DNA from: Tupaia tana
Lineage: Eukaryota > Chordata > Mammalia > Scandentia > Tupaiidae
Assembly (NCBI GenBank): GCA_026018925.1
Contig: JAKSZU010000025.1
Span: 26,830,696 to 26,894,695, forward strand
Direction: 5' to 3'
Length of the DNA stretch: 64,000 bases
Within the stretch, counting starts at the first letter, position 1. Each line of letters starts with the position of its first letter. The position numbers were made by a program, and so were the translations under genes. Below, piece by piece: positions 34,226 to 46,062 of the stretch. The notes below the pieces were generated by a model. The model saw only the letters and a list, made by a program, of their open reading frames with translations, was not told where the DNA came from and searched no databases.

Positions 34226-34865
34226 ACAAAATGGCATGAATTACTATCATCACTAACATGAAGCTCTAACTTCTTCAGTTCAATATCCCCAATCCTACAT
34301 AGACCTTGGTGTTATCGTCACTATAAATACATTTATCAGACAAATTGTCCTTCTGTTCTAGGCGTTTGTGATCCTCAGCCCATATTATATCCAATGAGTT
34401 CATTCATTCAGACAAGAAAATAGGATCCATAATTTTCTTCTACCCAGGAAGACATTTTTACAAGCTTCCAATGAAATTTTAGTTTAAGAGTATGATATTA
34501 CTTTCTCTCTGTTTGGGTAACTTTTCTCAATGTCATAACTTTAGTGTGTTACTTTTTTATAATCTAAGGCTACTTTGACAGCATTATTTTCTCAGATTAT
34601 TAAATTTGGTGATGGTGCTGGACTTCCTTGTCTGTACTCCCATCTCCCACTAACTAGTAACCTAACAGCGCCAGTTCAGAGCTGGTTCTGCAAATGTTCC
34701 AGGCTCAGCTTTCTGAATGCTCTTGTCTTCAAGTGAAAGTTAAGTTTGCCAGGATCTGGCATTTCATATCATCCCAATGCAATGCTAGTTTTTTGGGAGC
34801 CTTGAGAAATAGTCATGGTTTATTTATAAAATGAAGCCTCCTTTTCTTCTTTGATATTCAACCAA
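34226..34865. other. Intron, unassigned
   Basis: No recognised element. Confidence 0.35.
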
Positions 34866-34867
34866 CC

Positions 34868-35000
34868 TGAATTCATTCATTTAACAAATACGTACCGAGC
34901 AGCCAATGCGAGGCATTGCATGATGGGAGCAAGGCAGGGATGAACGACATGTTAATAGTGTATGAGGGGGCCTTCCTGTGGCTCACAGACCAGGCACCCA
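34868..35000 (-). mobile_element. L2 3'-end fragment
   Basis: ATTCATTCATTTAACAAATA, GCGAGGCATTGCATGATGGG, GCAGGGATGAACGAC and CTCACAGACCAGG in inverted L2 order. Confidence 0.6.
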
Positions 35001-36310
35001 CGTGTACTCTGTTAATTTTTTGACTTCTAATCTTTGGCAAGTTAAAACATTTCCAGTTCAGTTTTTTCCTTCATAAACGATTCTTAAGAAGCTTATATGT
35101 GGCAGTATTTATAACATACTTTCTCACAACAGATTTCTGAAGTATGGTGGGTTTTGGTTTCTTAAGCAACCCTGTGTTTCATTTCGTAGACATCTGGAAG
35201 ATCTAGAGTCTAAAAGATCCAACCCAGTGTAGCAAGTTCTGAATTATGGAGATAGGCACAGGATCAATACCTGTAGTAAGCTGCCTTTTCTAAATTACTT
35301 CACTTTGTGTCTAAAAAGTTCACTTTCTTTCCAGTAAAATCCTAAAGTCCCTAAGAAAAACATCAGTTGGTACTTAATGAGTCTTAAGCATCAACAGACA
35401 TTTGCAGAATTAAATTGAGTGATGCCAGGGCTTTCCGGATTAAAAATTCAGTCCCACTGTGTTTAGGATGAAACTTAGAATGAATTATATAGGGATCATG
35501 TTTTATTTGAAGAACATTTTCTTGGAGAGCTGGAGTGATTGAGGATCTTAATGGGTTTTTCCACCAGGGTAACAAGAATGCCTATAATTGGTTTATATAC
35601 TTTATGGTATTTATCATTAGACTGATATCCTAAACAGCTCACTATTTATTCAGTCTGCCAAATTTGAAGTTACAACGTTTTTGACAAATGGGACAAAATT
35701 TGAGTATTGTCTAATTTTCAAGTCTGCCCATGATACAAAGCTTTATCATTCATATGATACTATTTCCAGAGTATATACAAAACGTGACTTTGTGTAGCTG
35801 AAAACACTTTTCTTCGGCAGTATTTTGAGGTGGTCCAGAGAGTGAGAAGCAGGTATAGAAAACACCTATTTACTTTTCGTTATTTTTCTTCATCAGGACC
35901 TTGTCTCTCAGCTGCTATGATAGTTTTTAATGATAGATTTTCCTGGCTCAGATTCTAATAATAAAAGGGCTGGGCAGCAGGCAGTGCCGCCTGTTTTCTA
36001 GGACGGTATTTCACGTTGTGTACCAGCCTAAAGCCTCCGTTTCTGCAAATCACATTAGCAGGAAGAGCTACTCACATCCATCTTAGGAACGCGGACTTGC
36101 TGTCCTTGATCCTTCTGTTGTGCAGACAGAAGATCCAGGAGTAAAGCATTAGGAATCTTTCCACCCACATTATTGAATTGAATATGACTTATTCTGAAAT
36201 CACATTGACATAATTTGAGAATGTCATTTGTACCTTAACTGATACAATCAATTATATTGTTAACTAGTATTGATCATCTCAATGTATTCATTGAGGTAGC
36301 ATTTGCATTC
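35001..36310. other. AT-rich intron, unassigned
   Basis: No recognised element. Confidence 0.35.
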
Positions 36311-36314
36311 ATGT

Positions 36315-36430
36315 GATTTTCTAACTGCCTAGAATGTGCAAACATGTTTTATTTTGCATTAAGATGTACAGGCCTATGTGCTTGGGGCTGTAAGGACAGA
36401 CAGATATGGTATCTTTCCTCACCCATCCTA
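36315..36430 (-). mobile_element. Possible L2 3'-end fragment
   Basis: CTAACTGCCTAGAATGTGC, TGCTTGGGGCTGTAAGGAC and GGTATCTTTCCTCACCC are weakly L2-like. Confidence 0.35.
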
Positions 36431-37090
36431 AGGGTCATGGCTGGCACTTCCACAATGAAGGACAGGTTAGCAAGAGAAAAGTGTAACAAATTAACTTGAT
36501 CTAAGTTTTATGTGTCATGGGAGTCCTCAGAAATGAATACCCAAAGACCTAGAGAAAACTATTTATTTTTATACGTATGTTAGACAACGAATAGACAGCT
36601 ATGTAGAAATATTATTGGACAGTAGGGTATGATCTAATAGTAATTTATTGATGGGGAACAATTAAGGCCTGCTTATTCATATCCTTCTTGGCCTCTGTGT
36701 AGCTTCTTCCTTCAGGCTATAGGGCAGGACTCCTTCTGGAACGAAGGTCTTATGACCTACTATCAGAAAAGGTAGGTCAAAGAATTCCTTCTGGCTAACT
36801 CTCACAGAGAAAGAGTGGGGAAGGTTAGATTTACAGCTAACTTTGAGAATAAGGATTCTAGTTTCTATGACCTACTTGGGGTAAAAGGGATTCAAGTTTC
36901 TGTGATCACTTTGGAAGATTTGCAGAGGTAGAAGCCAGGAGGGCAGGAGAAGATCAGAATAAACTGGGCTTCTGAAGCTGCTTCTAAGGCTTTCCAACCT
37001 CCTTGTCCAAGGACTCAGCATGTCAAAGCACCGTACTTCGGGTATCATTTTCCAAGTCCAAAAGGGTACAGAAAGACATTATCTAAAAAT
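36431..37090. other. Intron, unassigned
   Basis: No recognised element. Confidence 0.35.
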
Positions 37091-37094
37091 CTTT

Positions 37095-37942
37095 GAGATA
37101 TTGGAGTATTTAAAATATTTTTTCATTTTAAATTTTATTATATGATTTACATTTATTCATTGCATAACTTTACAGCGTATACTGTGGCTTTTCTTTTATT
37201 TAGTCCCCCACTCCCATCCCACCCCTATATTGCCCATCACCCACCCACACTGTCTCCAGTATCCACAGTTACTCTCCATGTTGTTATACGTTCCAGTCTT
37301 TCAGTTTCTGCTGTAGAGTGTAGACATTTGGTATATATTAAGTGGGGACATACAATGCCTCTCTTACAAAGCCTGGATTACTTCACTTAGCATTAAATCT
37401 TCCATATTCAACCACTTTGTGTCAAATGCCAGGGTCCAGCTTTTTTGTTTGTTTTGTTTTGAGGGATTATTTTTTTCTATAAGGGCATATGTGCTCACCA
37501 GAGAGACAGCAAGCAAGAAACCATGCCCCTCTCCCCCACAGGGAGAAGGCCATGCTTCAATCTCTTCTCCTCTGTTCTCATTTTAGGATTTTGGGCATAC
37601 AGGCACATTCACGCAGCATGAGTTTCAAGCTGCTAGGTCCAGGATATGAACTGTGGTCGAGCACGTGGAAGTCCAGTGCCATAGCCACTACAACACCTGC
37701 TGGTCTCGAGTCTCATTTTTCATGGCTAAGTAGTATTCTACAGTGTATATGTGCCAAACTCTTTCAGTCCATTCATCTGGTCTTGGACATTTAGGTTGAT
37801 TCCATGTCTTAGCAATTATGAATAATGCTGCAGTAAACATGGATGTGCAAGTGTTTTTCCAACTGAGTGTATTCCTGTCCTGTGGGCAGATACCCAGAAG
37901 TGGAATTACTAGGTCAAAAGATAGTTCTACATGTAGGTTTTT
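37095..37942 (-). mobile_element. L1 3' end (outer element, left part), split by a SINE
   Basis: TTCATTGCATAACTTTACAGC 3'-UTR start, AAGTGGGGACATACAATGCC, AGTAGTATTCTACAGTG (ORF2p C-terminal EYY region antisense), AGCAATTATGAATAATGC and GTGGAATTACTAGGTC. Sequence stops at about 37942, at the T-rich tail of the next L1. Its continuation is probably 42805-43385. Confidence 0.88.
37440..37707 (-). mobile_element. tRNA-derived SINE inserted in the L1
   Basis: T/G-rich tail, TTTTTCTATAAGGGCATATG, GACAGCAAGCAAG, CTTCTCCTCTGTTCTCATTT, GATATGAACTGTGGTCG and CACCTGCTGGTCTC; interrupts the L1 word 'cagggtc...tcattttt'. Confidence 0.88.
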
Positions 37943-38544
37943 GTGTTTTGTTTTTGTTTTTGTTTTTGTTTTTGTTTTTTTGTATCCTCATCTATTTTTT
38001 TCTCTTTTTTTTACATTTATTCACTGTGTATCATTACAGCATATCAAATTAATTTTCCCATTCTAAATATATTGTATATTGGTTCTATCAAAAATATCAC
38101 TATATATATTATCAACAGTTAGTTTTTCATTTTTTGTGACCCATAAATAGTTTTCTTCTCCTTCTTTTCTTGATTTCCTATCTCTCACCCTCCCCCATTT
38201 CCTACCTTCCTCCCACATCATCTCTTATATCCTCAGTTGTTCTCCATGATTTTATGCCTCCCAGTCTTTCCGTTTTTGCATAGAGTGCAGACATTAAGTA
38301 TATACTGAGTGGGGACATACAATGCCTCTCTTTCATAGTCTAGCTTGCTTTGCTTAGCAGTAAATCTTCCATATTCATCCACTTTCTATCAAATAACAGG
38401 GTCTCATTGTTTTATATGACTAAATAGTATTCTACAGTACATATGTGCCACACTTTTTTAATCTATCCATCTATTCGTGGACATTTGGGTTGGTTCCATG
38501 CCTTAGCAATTGTGAATAATGCTGCAGTAGACATGGGTGTCTAA

Positions 38545-39972
38545 GTGTTTTTCCAACTGAGTGCATTCCTGTCCTTTGGACAGATACCTGGTAATGGAAT
38601 TGCTGAATCATATGGTAGTTTTATTTGTGGATCTTTGAGGAATCTCTACATCACTCTCCACAGTGGCTGTACTACTTTACATCCCACCAGCAGTGAAGGA
38701 GAGTTCCCTTTGAGGAATCTCTATATCACTCTCCACAGTGGCTGTACTACCTTACATCCCACCAGCAGTGAAGGAGAGTTCCCTTTGAGGAATCTCTATA
38801 TCACTCTCCACAGTGGCTGTACTACCTTACATCCCACCAGCAGTGAAGGAGAGTTCCCTTTGAGGAATCTCTATATCACTCTCCACAGTGGCTGTACTAC
38901 CTTACATCCCACCAGCAGTGAAGGAGAGTTCCCTTTGAGGAATCTCTACATCACTCTCCACAGTGGCTGTACTACCTTACATCCCACCAGCAGTGAAGGA
39001 GAGTTCCCTTTGAGGAATCTCTACATCACTCTCCACAGTGGCTGTACTACCTTACATCCCACCAACAGTGAAGGAGAGTTCCCTTTGAGGAATCTCTACA
39101 TCACTCTCCACAGTGGCTGTACTACCTTACATCCCACCAGCAGTGAAGGAGAGTTCCCTTTGAGGAATCTCTACATCACTCTCCACAGTGGCTGTACTAC
39201 CTTACATCCCACCAACAGTGAAGGAGAGTTCCCTTTGAGGAATCTCTATATCACTCTCCACAGTGGCTGTACTACCTTACATCCCACCAGCAGTGAAGGA
39301 GAGTTCCCTTTGAGGAATCTCTACATCACTCTCCACAGTGGCTGTACTACCTTACATCCCACCAGCAGTGAAGGAGAGTTCCCTTTGAGGAATCTCTACA
39401 TCACTCTCCACAGTGGCTGTACTACCTTACATCCCACCAGCAGTGAAGGAGAGTTCCCTTTGAGGAATCTCTACATCACTCTCCACAGTGGCTGTACTAC
39501 CTTACATCCCACCAGCAGTGAAGGAGAGTTCCCTTTGAGGAATCTCTACATCACTCTCCACAGTGGCTGTACTACCTTACATCCCACCAGCAGTGAAGGA
39601 GAGTTCCCTTTGAGGAATCTCTACATCACTCTCCACAGTGGCTGTACTACCTTACATCCCACCAGCAGTGAAGGAGAGTTCCCTTTGAGGAATCTCTATA
39701 TCACTCTCCACAGTGGCTGTACTACCTTACATCCCACCAGCAGTGAAGGAGAGTTCCCTTTGAGGAATCTCTATATCACTCTCCACAGTGGCTGTACTAC
39801 CTTACATCCCACCAGCAGTGAAGGAGAGTTCCCTTTGAGGAATCTCTATATCACTCTCCACAGTGGCTGTACTACCTTACATCCCACCAACAGTGAAGGA
39901 GAGTTCCCTTTGAGGAATCTCTATATCACTCTCCACAGTGGCTGTACTACTTTACATCCCCACCAACAGTGA
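38545..39972 (+). other. 475-codon open frame across the L1 array, not a gene
   Basis: Exists because the 75-bp unit is a multiple of 3 and has no stop in this frame. It encodes 17 identical-length 25-residue repeats (RNLYITLHSGC, TTLHPTSSEGEFPL) on the strand opposite to L1 ORF2. No signal, domain or homolog recognised. Confidence 0.85.
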
Positions 39973-39988
39973 AGGAGAGTTCCCTTTT
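38638..39988. repeat. 75-bp tandem array, 18 copies, inside L1 ORF2
   Basis: Unit runs AGGAATCTCTATATCACTCT ... GAGTTCCCTTTG. Copies 1-17 are exactly 75 bp; copy 18 is 76 bp (CCCC, not CCC) and passes into ordinary L1 sequence (TTCACCATAGC). Antisense, copy 18 reads GTLLHCWWGCK then VQPLW, a conserved piece of L1 ORF2p C-terminus. Units differ only at a few sites: TAC/TAT, AGCAG/AACAG, and CTTTAC in copies 1 and 18 versus CCTTAC inside. Confidence 0.97.
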
Positions 39989-42804
39989 CACCATAGCTTC
40001 TCCAGCACTTGCCATCAATATTTTTTTAATCTTAGCTATCCTGACTATTAGTTGTTTATATATCTTCTTTGGACAGTTGTCTGTTCAGTTATTTGACTTT
40101 TAATTGGATTGATTTTTTTTTTCCAAGTAAGCTGCTTGAGTTTTCTATATAGTCTGGTTATCGTTCCCTTATCTGAGATAGAATTTGCAAATATGTTCTC
40201 CCATTCAGAGAGTGGTCTATTCACTCTAATCGTTGTTTCTTTTGCTGTGCAGAAGCTTTTCAAACTGATGTAATCCCACTCGTTTATTTTCATAATGATT
40301 GCCTGTGCTTTGTGGGTCTGATTTACAAAGTTTTTGCTTACTCCAATGTATCCAAGAGTTTTTCCCTGTGTTTTCCACAAGCAGTTTTATAGTTTGGGGT
40401 TTTATGTTCAGATCTTTGATTCATTTTGAATTGATTTTTGTTAATGAGAGATAGGGGTTCAGTTTCATTTTTCATCAGATGAATAGCCAGTTTGTCCAGC
40501 ACCATTTGCTAAAGAGATTTTCTTTTCCTCATTGAATTGTCTTGTACCCTTTGTCCAAAATCAGTTGGATGCATGTCTGAAGGTTTATTTCTGGGGTCTC
40601 TATTCTGTTCCATTGGTCTACATGCCTGTTTTTGTGCCAATATCGTGTTGTTTTGATTAACTTTTTAATATATTTGGAAGTCAGAAGTAAGATGCTACCT
40701 TCTCCACTTTTTTTGCACAGTATTGCTTTTGCAATATGGGTCTTTTGTGATTCAGAAAAATTTTATGATTGTTTTGTCTAATTGTATGAAAAAGATCTCT
40801 GGTAATTTAAACAAGATTGCATCAAATTTATAAGTCAATTTGGGTAGGATTGACATTTTGATTATATTAGTTTTTCCAAGTCAGGAACATGGGATGCCTT
40901 CCCACTTTTTTGTATCATTTTCAATCTATTTTTTGAGTTTTTCATAGTTTTTCTTGTAGATGTCTTTGACTTCTTTGGTTAGTTTTATTCCTAAGTCTTT
41001 TACTGTTTTTGTGGCTATTGTAATTGGGATTGATTTCTTCAGTTCTACCTCAGTCTGCTTGTTGTTCGTGTACATAAATAAATGTAGATTTTTCTATGTT
41101 GATTTTTGTATCCTACCACTTTACTATTATTTATTTAACACTTCCAAGAGTTTTTTTTTATTCTTTTGAATTTTATGTATATATAATCATGTCATCTACA
41201 AATAGAGACAACTTTATTTCTTCTTTCCCTATTCAAAAGCCTTTTGTCTTGGGCTCTTTTCTGATTGCATTGGCTAGGACTTCCAATACTATATTTAAAA
41301 GAAGGGGAGGAAGTGGGCAGCTTTGTCTTATTCCAGTTTTGAGTGGAAAGCTTTCAGCATTTCCCCATTGACTATGATACTAGCTGTGAGTTTTTCATAT
41401 ATAGCTTTTATTGTATTGAGAAATGTCCCTTGTATGCCGATTTTGCTGAGAGCCTTAATCATGAAGGACTGTTGTATTTTATCAAATGTTTTTTCTGTGT
41501 TGATTGATATGACCATATGGTTTGTATCTTTCTTCCTATTAATATGGTGTATTACATTTATGGGTTTGCATATGCTGAACCACCCTTACATCCCCGAATA
41601 AAGCCTACCTGGTCATGGTATATCATCTTTTTAATGTGATACAATTTGCTAGTATGTTCTTGATAACTTTTGCATCTGTATTCATCTGATATATTGGTTT
41701 GTAGTTCTGTTTTTTGGTTGTTGTTGTTTCCTTGTCAGTTTGGGGATGACAGTGATGGAGGCTTCATAGAATGAATTTGGGAGGGTTCCTTCCCTTTGGA
41801 TCTTCAGAAAGAGTTTGAGTAGAAGGAAAGTTAGCTCCTCTTTAAAAGTTTTGTAGAATTCAGAAGTGAAGCCCTCAGGACCTGGACTTTTCTTTGGTGG
41901 GAGGTTATTTACTACTGATTCAATCTCATTGCTTGTTATTGGTCTACTCAAGCTTTCTATGTATTCCTGAGTCAATCTTGGTAGATTATGTATCCAGGAA
42001 TTTGTCCATCTCCTCCAAGTTTTCTCCTTTGTTGACATATAGTTGCTCATAGTGTTTTCTAAAGACCTTTGTATCTCTGTTTCCTCTGTTGTAATCTTGC
42101 CTCTTTTATTGCTGTTTTGATTTATCTGGTTCATTTCTCTCTCCTTCTAAATTAGTCTAGCTAATGGCATGTCAATTTTATTTATCTTTCTCAAAGAACC
42201 AGCCTTTGTTTTATTTATTTTCTACATAGTTTCTTTATTCTCTATTTGTTTCTGCTTGAATCGTTATTATTTCTTTTCTCCCAGTATTTTGTTGTTATTG
42301 TCCCCAGAGGTGTATTGTTAGGTCGTCTGTTGGCCACTTACCCATCTTTATCTTCTGTACACCAGTTGTTATGAACTTCCCTTTGACGATACTTTCGCCA
42401 TGTCTCATAGGGTATGGAAACACATGTGCTCATTATCATTGATTACAATGAATCTTTTTATTTCAGATTTAATTTTTTCAGTGGTTGTAAAGTCATTCAG
42501 GAGTAGATTATTTAATTTCCATGTGTTTGTGTACTTTTGAGAGTTTACTCTGTTGTTGATTTCAAGTTTAATTCCATCGTAGTCAAAGAAGATGCTGGAT
42601 ATAGTTTCTACCCATTTAAATTTGTAAAGACCTTTTTTTGTGCCCTATCATGTGGTCAGTCTTCAGAAGGTCCATGCAGGGGTGAGGAAAATGTATATTT
42701 TTTGGTTATTGAGTGGAAAGTTCAATAGCTATTTATCAATGGATTTATTTGATTTATGGCATCATTTAGATCCTGTATCTCTTTGGTTATTTTTTGTCTA
42801 TAGA

Positions 42805-43385
42805 TGATCTCACCAGCCCCTATCATTTTTTGTTTTTAATCTTAGCCATTCTGACTGGGGTAGATTGTATCTCATTGTGGTTTTGATTTGCATCTCCCTT
42901 ATGATGAGAAAATTTGAGCTTTTTTTCATGTGCTTTTTGGCTGTTAGTATGTCTTCCTTAGAGAGTTGTTTGTTCCGCTCATTATCCCATCTTTTCATTG
43001 GGTTGGGTAAGCTGCTTGAGTTCCCTGTGTATTTTGGTTATCAGTCACTTATCTGAGGCATAGTTTACAAAAGCAGTCTCCCATTCTGAAAGTTGTTGAT
43101 TAATGCTAATTACTCTGTCTTTTTCTGTGCAGAAACTTCTTAATCTGATGTAATCACACTTATCTATTTTGGGCATTATTGCCTGTGCTTTGGGGGTCTT
43201 ATTTAAGAAGAATACTCAGATGGCTACTCCGATGTCTCCCAGAGTTTCCCCAGTGTTTTCCACCAGTAGTGTTATAGTTTGAGGTCTTAGGTTTAGATCT
43301 TTGATCCACTTTGAGTTGATTTTTGTTAATGGTGAGAGATGGGGGTCCAGGTTCATCTTTCTGCACCAGTTTCTTCACCCACTCT
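42805..43385 (-). mobile_element. L1 ORF2 C-terminal fragment (probable right part of the outer L1)
   Basis: Minus-strand frame at 42810-42998 reads [20 protein letters not shown] and [11 protein letters not shown], the ORF2p C-terminal region. Continues through CTGTGCAGAAACTTCTTAAT to ATCCACTTTGAGTTGATTTT. 5'-truncated near 43385. Confidence 0.85.
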
Positions 43386-43639
43386 CTCCCTTGTTGACAC
43401 TGGATCCTGCCCCTGAGGGGCTTATGGAGATATGGGAGGTGTTTAGATTGAGTATAAAGAAGGACCATATTCAGCTTGCAAAGTTGTTGTAACAACAAGT
43501 GGTAGCATGTGAAATGCTTAGTATCCTGCCTAGCCCATAGTAGGTGTGAAATAATTGGCAGTTGTATTGACATAGATGTCTTTTATATAAAGATCCGTGA
43601 ACATCAACCCCATTCCTACAACTTACACTTATTTCTTAA

Positions 43640-43800
43640 ACATTTATTTTTATTGAGAATCTATTATATTTCAAACACTTGGGCACTTGGTATAAAGCAG
43701 TAAAAACACAAAATTTCCTACCCTTGAGTAATTTACTGTCTGGTGGAGACAGGCAGGCAGTAGTCATGTAATGAAATAAAGTGCATTATATAGTACCAGT
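43640..43800 (-). mobile_element. L2 3'-end fragment
   Basis: TTTATTGAGAATCTATTATA, AAACACTTGGGCACTTGG, TATAAAGCAGTAAAAAC and ACTGTCTGGTGGAGAC in inverted L2 order. Confidence 0.65.
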
Positions 43801-44007
43801 AACAGGTACAATGGAGAGGGCTATCAAGGGTCTTGATATAGTTGGGAAGTCACAGTCTATGCCAGCTGTCCTGATGTCATTATGAATAGTGTTTGCTTTA
43901 TTCTCGGTGCTGCTTCAGGCTGGACAGAATATTAAGTGGCTAGCTGTTCTACTTTGTTTAAGCATGTCCCCTAGTAATGGCTCTGCAAAGAAATAGACCC
44001 CTAGAAC

Positions 44008-44010
<3 letters not shown>

Positions 44011-44066
<56 letters not shown>
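44011..44066. repeat. (TC)n microsatellite
   Basis: About 28 uninterrupted TC units. Confidence 0.97.
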
Positions 44067-44070
<4 letters not shown>

Positions 44071-44079
44071 TCATATGTA

Positions 44080-44510
44080 TGTGGAGAGAGAAAAAGAGAG
44101 ATTGAGTCTGTATAGTTTTCCATGATTATGGAGACCCAGAACTCCCGGGATATGCCATCTACAAGCTGGAAGCCCAGCAGCGCTGCTGGTATGATCCTGC
44201 TGGCATCCAGTGAAGTCACTGGTGTGAGTGCAGAAGTCTCAAGTCCGAGAGCCAGGGGTGGTGATGTCCAGGGGCAAGAGAAGATGAATATCCCTGGACA
44301 AGAAGAGGGAAAACTCACCCTCTCTTTGCTTATCTTGTCTGTCTCTCAGGGGACCGGATGATGCCTACCCACCCTGGGAGAGTAGGTCTTCTTTACTCAG
44401 TCTCCCAATCCAAATGCCAATCTCTTCTGAAACGCTCTCACTGACTCACCCGCAAATACTGTTTTATGAGGTATCTGGGCATTCCTTAGTTCAGTCACGT
44501 TAATAATTTG
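44080..44510. mobile_element. Old interspersed repeat, family not assigned
   Basis: TTATGGAGACCCAGAACTCC, CAAGCTGGAAGCCCAGCAGC and TTTACTCAGTCTCCCAATCC ... GAGGTATCTGGGCATTCC resemble the family that begins 'cagggttctccagagaaacagaacc', also present at 58.3 kb. I do not recall its Repbase name with confidence. Confidence 0.4.
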
Positions 44511-44514
44511 CCAC

Positions 44515-44880
44515 CATAAGTTGCCATGGCAATATACTACAGACTGGGCAATACCAACAAGAGGTGGTTCTAGAAAATGGGAGTCCAGGGTCAAGGCGTC
44601 AGCACATTCAGCTTCCTGAGCTGTCCCTCCATGGCTAGCAGACAGCTGCTCTCACCAGTTCCTCACATGGCCGTTTCTCCGCCCTCGTGCCTCCCTGCTG
44701 CCTCGTTCTCACCTTACGAAGACAACAGCAATACTGGATTCAGTCCCTGCCCTCTTGGCCTAATTTTAACTTAATCACCTCTTTAAAGACCTTATTTCCA
44801 AATATATTCTGAGGTACTGGGAGTTGGGATTTTGTCCTACGACCTAGAGGGAAACACACTTCAGCCCATATCAACCAATC
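44515..44880 (-). mobile_element. MLT1-type LTR relic
   Basis: AATATACTACAGACTGGGC, GTCCAGGGTCAAGGCGTC, GACCTTATTTCCAAATAT and ATTCTGAGGTACTGGGAG follow the inverted MLT1-like order. Confidence 0.6.
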
Positions 44881-44894
44881 TATGTAGTAAAATA

Positions 44895-45085
44895 GAGAAG
44901 CAATTGGATGGTAGGGAGAGGCCTCCCTGAGATGGTGACATCGGAGCAAAGAGCTGACGAAGCTGAGGAGGTGCCTCCGATCCGTTCTCAGATCCGACCT
45001 TTGGCACAGGGACCATGAGAGGCACGAGCAGGATTTGGAGAGTGAAGGAGGACATGGGAAGGATAAGATGGTGGGAGGGTGCACC
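44895..45085 (-). mobile_element. L2 internal fragment
   Basis: GGGAGAGGCCTCCCTGAGAT, GGTGACATCGGAGCAAAGAG and CTGACGAAGCTGAGGAGG resemble the inverted L2 3' region ('ggcctctctgaggaggtgacatttgagc'). Confidence 0.6.
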
Positions 45086-45536
45086 ATTCGGGCAGCATAG
45101 GACATCTGGCTGTCACTGTCAAGGACATGGAAGGTCATCCAATAGTCAGTGAATATGTAGCTAATTAATTCATGAAAACCGGCACTGAGAGAGCCTTACT
45201 TCTTGTTTGTTCTTTGTGAGTGCTCATCCTGACCTGATGTTTTCCTAGCTTACTCCTGCAGAATATGGGACATGCATATTCCCCACAGGTAGAAATTCAC
45301 TCAACTCTAGTATGAGGTGGAGTAAGTTAGATATGAATACCCTTGTAGCAATTTGCAAAACTCCATCCGTCCTCACGAGACAATATCCTGAACAGAACGT
45401 CCTGCCTTAAATTGAGGAGGGAGTCTTGCCTGTGGGTAAAGACCATGCCCTCTGTAATGTAGGAGGTCAACTCATGGTCATGGTTTACTTTTATTTTCTC
45501 TGATGTTTTCAAAACTCTGCTAAGAGAAGTCTGTGT
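45086..45536. other. Intron, unassigned
   Basis: No recognised element. Confidence 0.3.
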
Positions 45537-45537
45537 T

Positions 45538-45915
45538 TGTTTCCGAGGGCTGGTGCAACACGTTATCACAGATGGGGTGGCTTTCACAAGAGGCTCTTCT
45601 TTTGCAGTTGAGGAGGCCGGAAGTTCTAGTGAAGCTGTCAGTGGGTTGGTTCTATCTGGAGGCTCTGAGGAGGAAGCTACCCCTTGCCTCTGGCAGTTAT
45701 GATCTTTGGCGTTCCTCAGCTTGTAGCTGACAGTTCCTACCGCTCTAGTTTCTACCTCCATGTTCACGTGGCCTCTTCCCTAACATTGTGTATGTGTGTC
45801 CTCTCCTCTCATAAAAATACCAGTCACCAGTTATAGGGCCCACCTTAGTCATTCCAGAGTGACCAAGTCTGGCTAATGTTGTCTAAGTCACCCTGGTGAT
45901 TCTAAAAAGAACTAA
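45538..45915 (-). mobile_element. MLT1 LTR
   Basis: TTTCCGAGGGCTGGTGCAAC, GGTTCTATCTGGAGGCTCTG, CGTTCCTCAGCTTGTAGC, CCATGTTCACGTGGCC and GGGCCCACCTTAGTC: inverted MLT1 in order. Confidence 0.8.
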
Positions 45916-45984
45916 TGAAAAATTGGGCCAAGTAATTTGTGTTCTGTAAACACTGTAACTTCGCTGAGTATCTTATTTGATTTT

Positions 45985-46062
45985 TGCCCTATATGCTTAG
46001 CACAAGGTCTACCTTGAAATATAGGCAATAAGTATTTATTGGTTAAATGAATGGACAGATAT
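45985..46062 (+). mobile_element. L2 3'-end fragment
   Basis: TATGCTTAGCACAAGGTC and GGCAATAAGTATTTATTGG then AATGAATGG. Confidence 0.5.

Larger units (their letters stand above)
37943..42795 (-). mobile_element. Long L1 copy, ORF2 decayed, carrying a tandem array
   Basis: Left edge is a (TTTTTG)n tract (37945-37978), the complement of its A-rich tail. Then 3' UTR, ORF2 C-terminus (38.3-40.4 kb), and RT and upstream ORF2 (40.4-42.8 kb). Minus-strand ORF2 peptides are readable: FCTAKETTIRVNRPLSEWEN (40048-40380), [20 protein letters not shown] (41328-41516) and PPKKSPGPEGFTSEFYKTFK (41682-42134). Stops and frameshifts separate them, so it cannot make ORF2p. No ORF1 or 5' UTR seen. Confidence 0.9.

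Noticed and set aside
38638-39988. CRISPR-like array
   Set aside because: Units are contiguous with no unique spacers, and the sequence is L1 ORF2; mammalian context.
41682-42134. Functional reverse transcriptase gene
   Set aside because: L1 ORF2 is broken into short frames and lacks ORF1 and a promoter.
44740-45138. 132-codon frame (-)
   Set aside because: Overlaps MLT1-type and L2 relics; no recognisable family.
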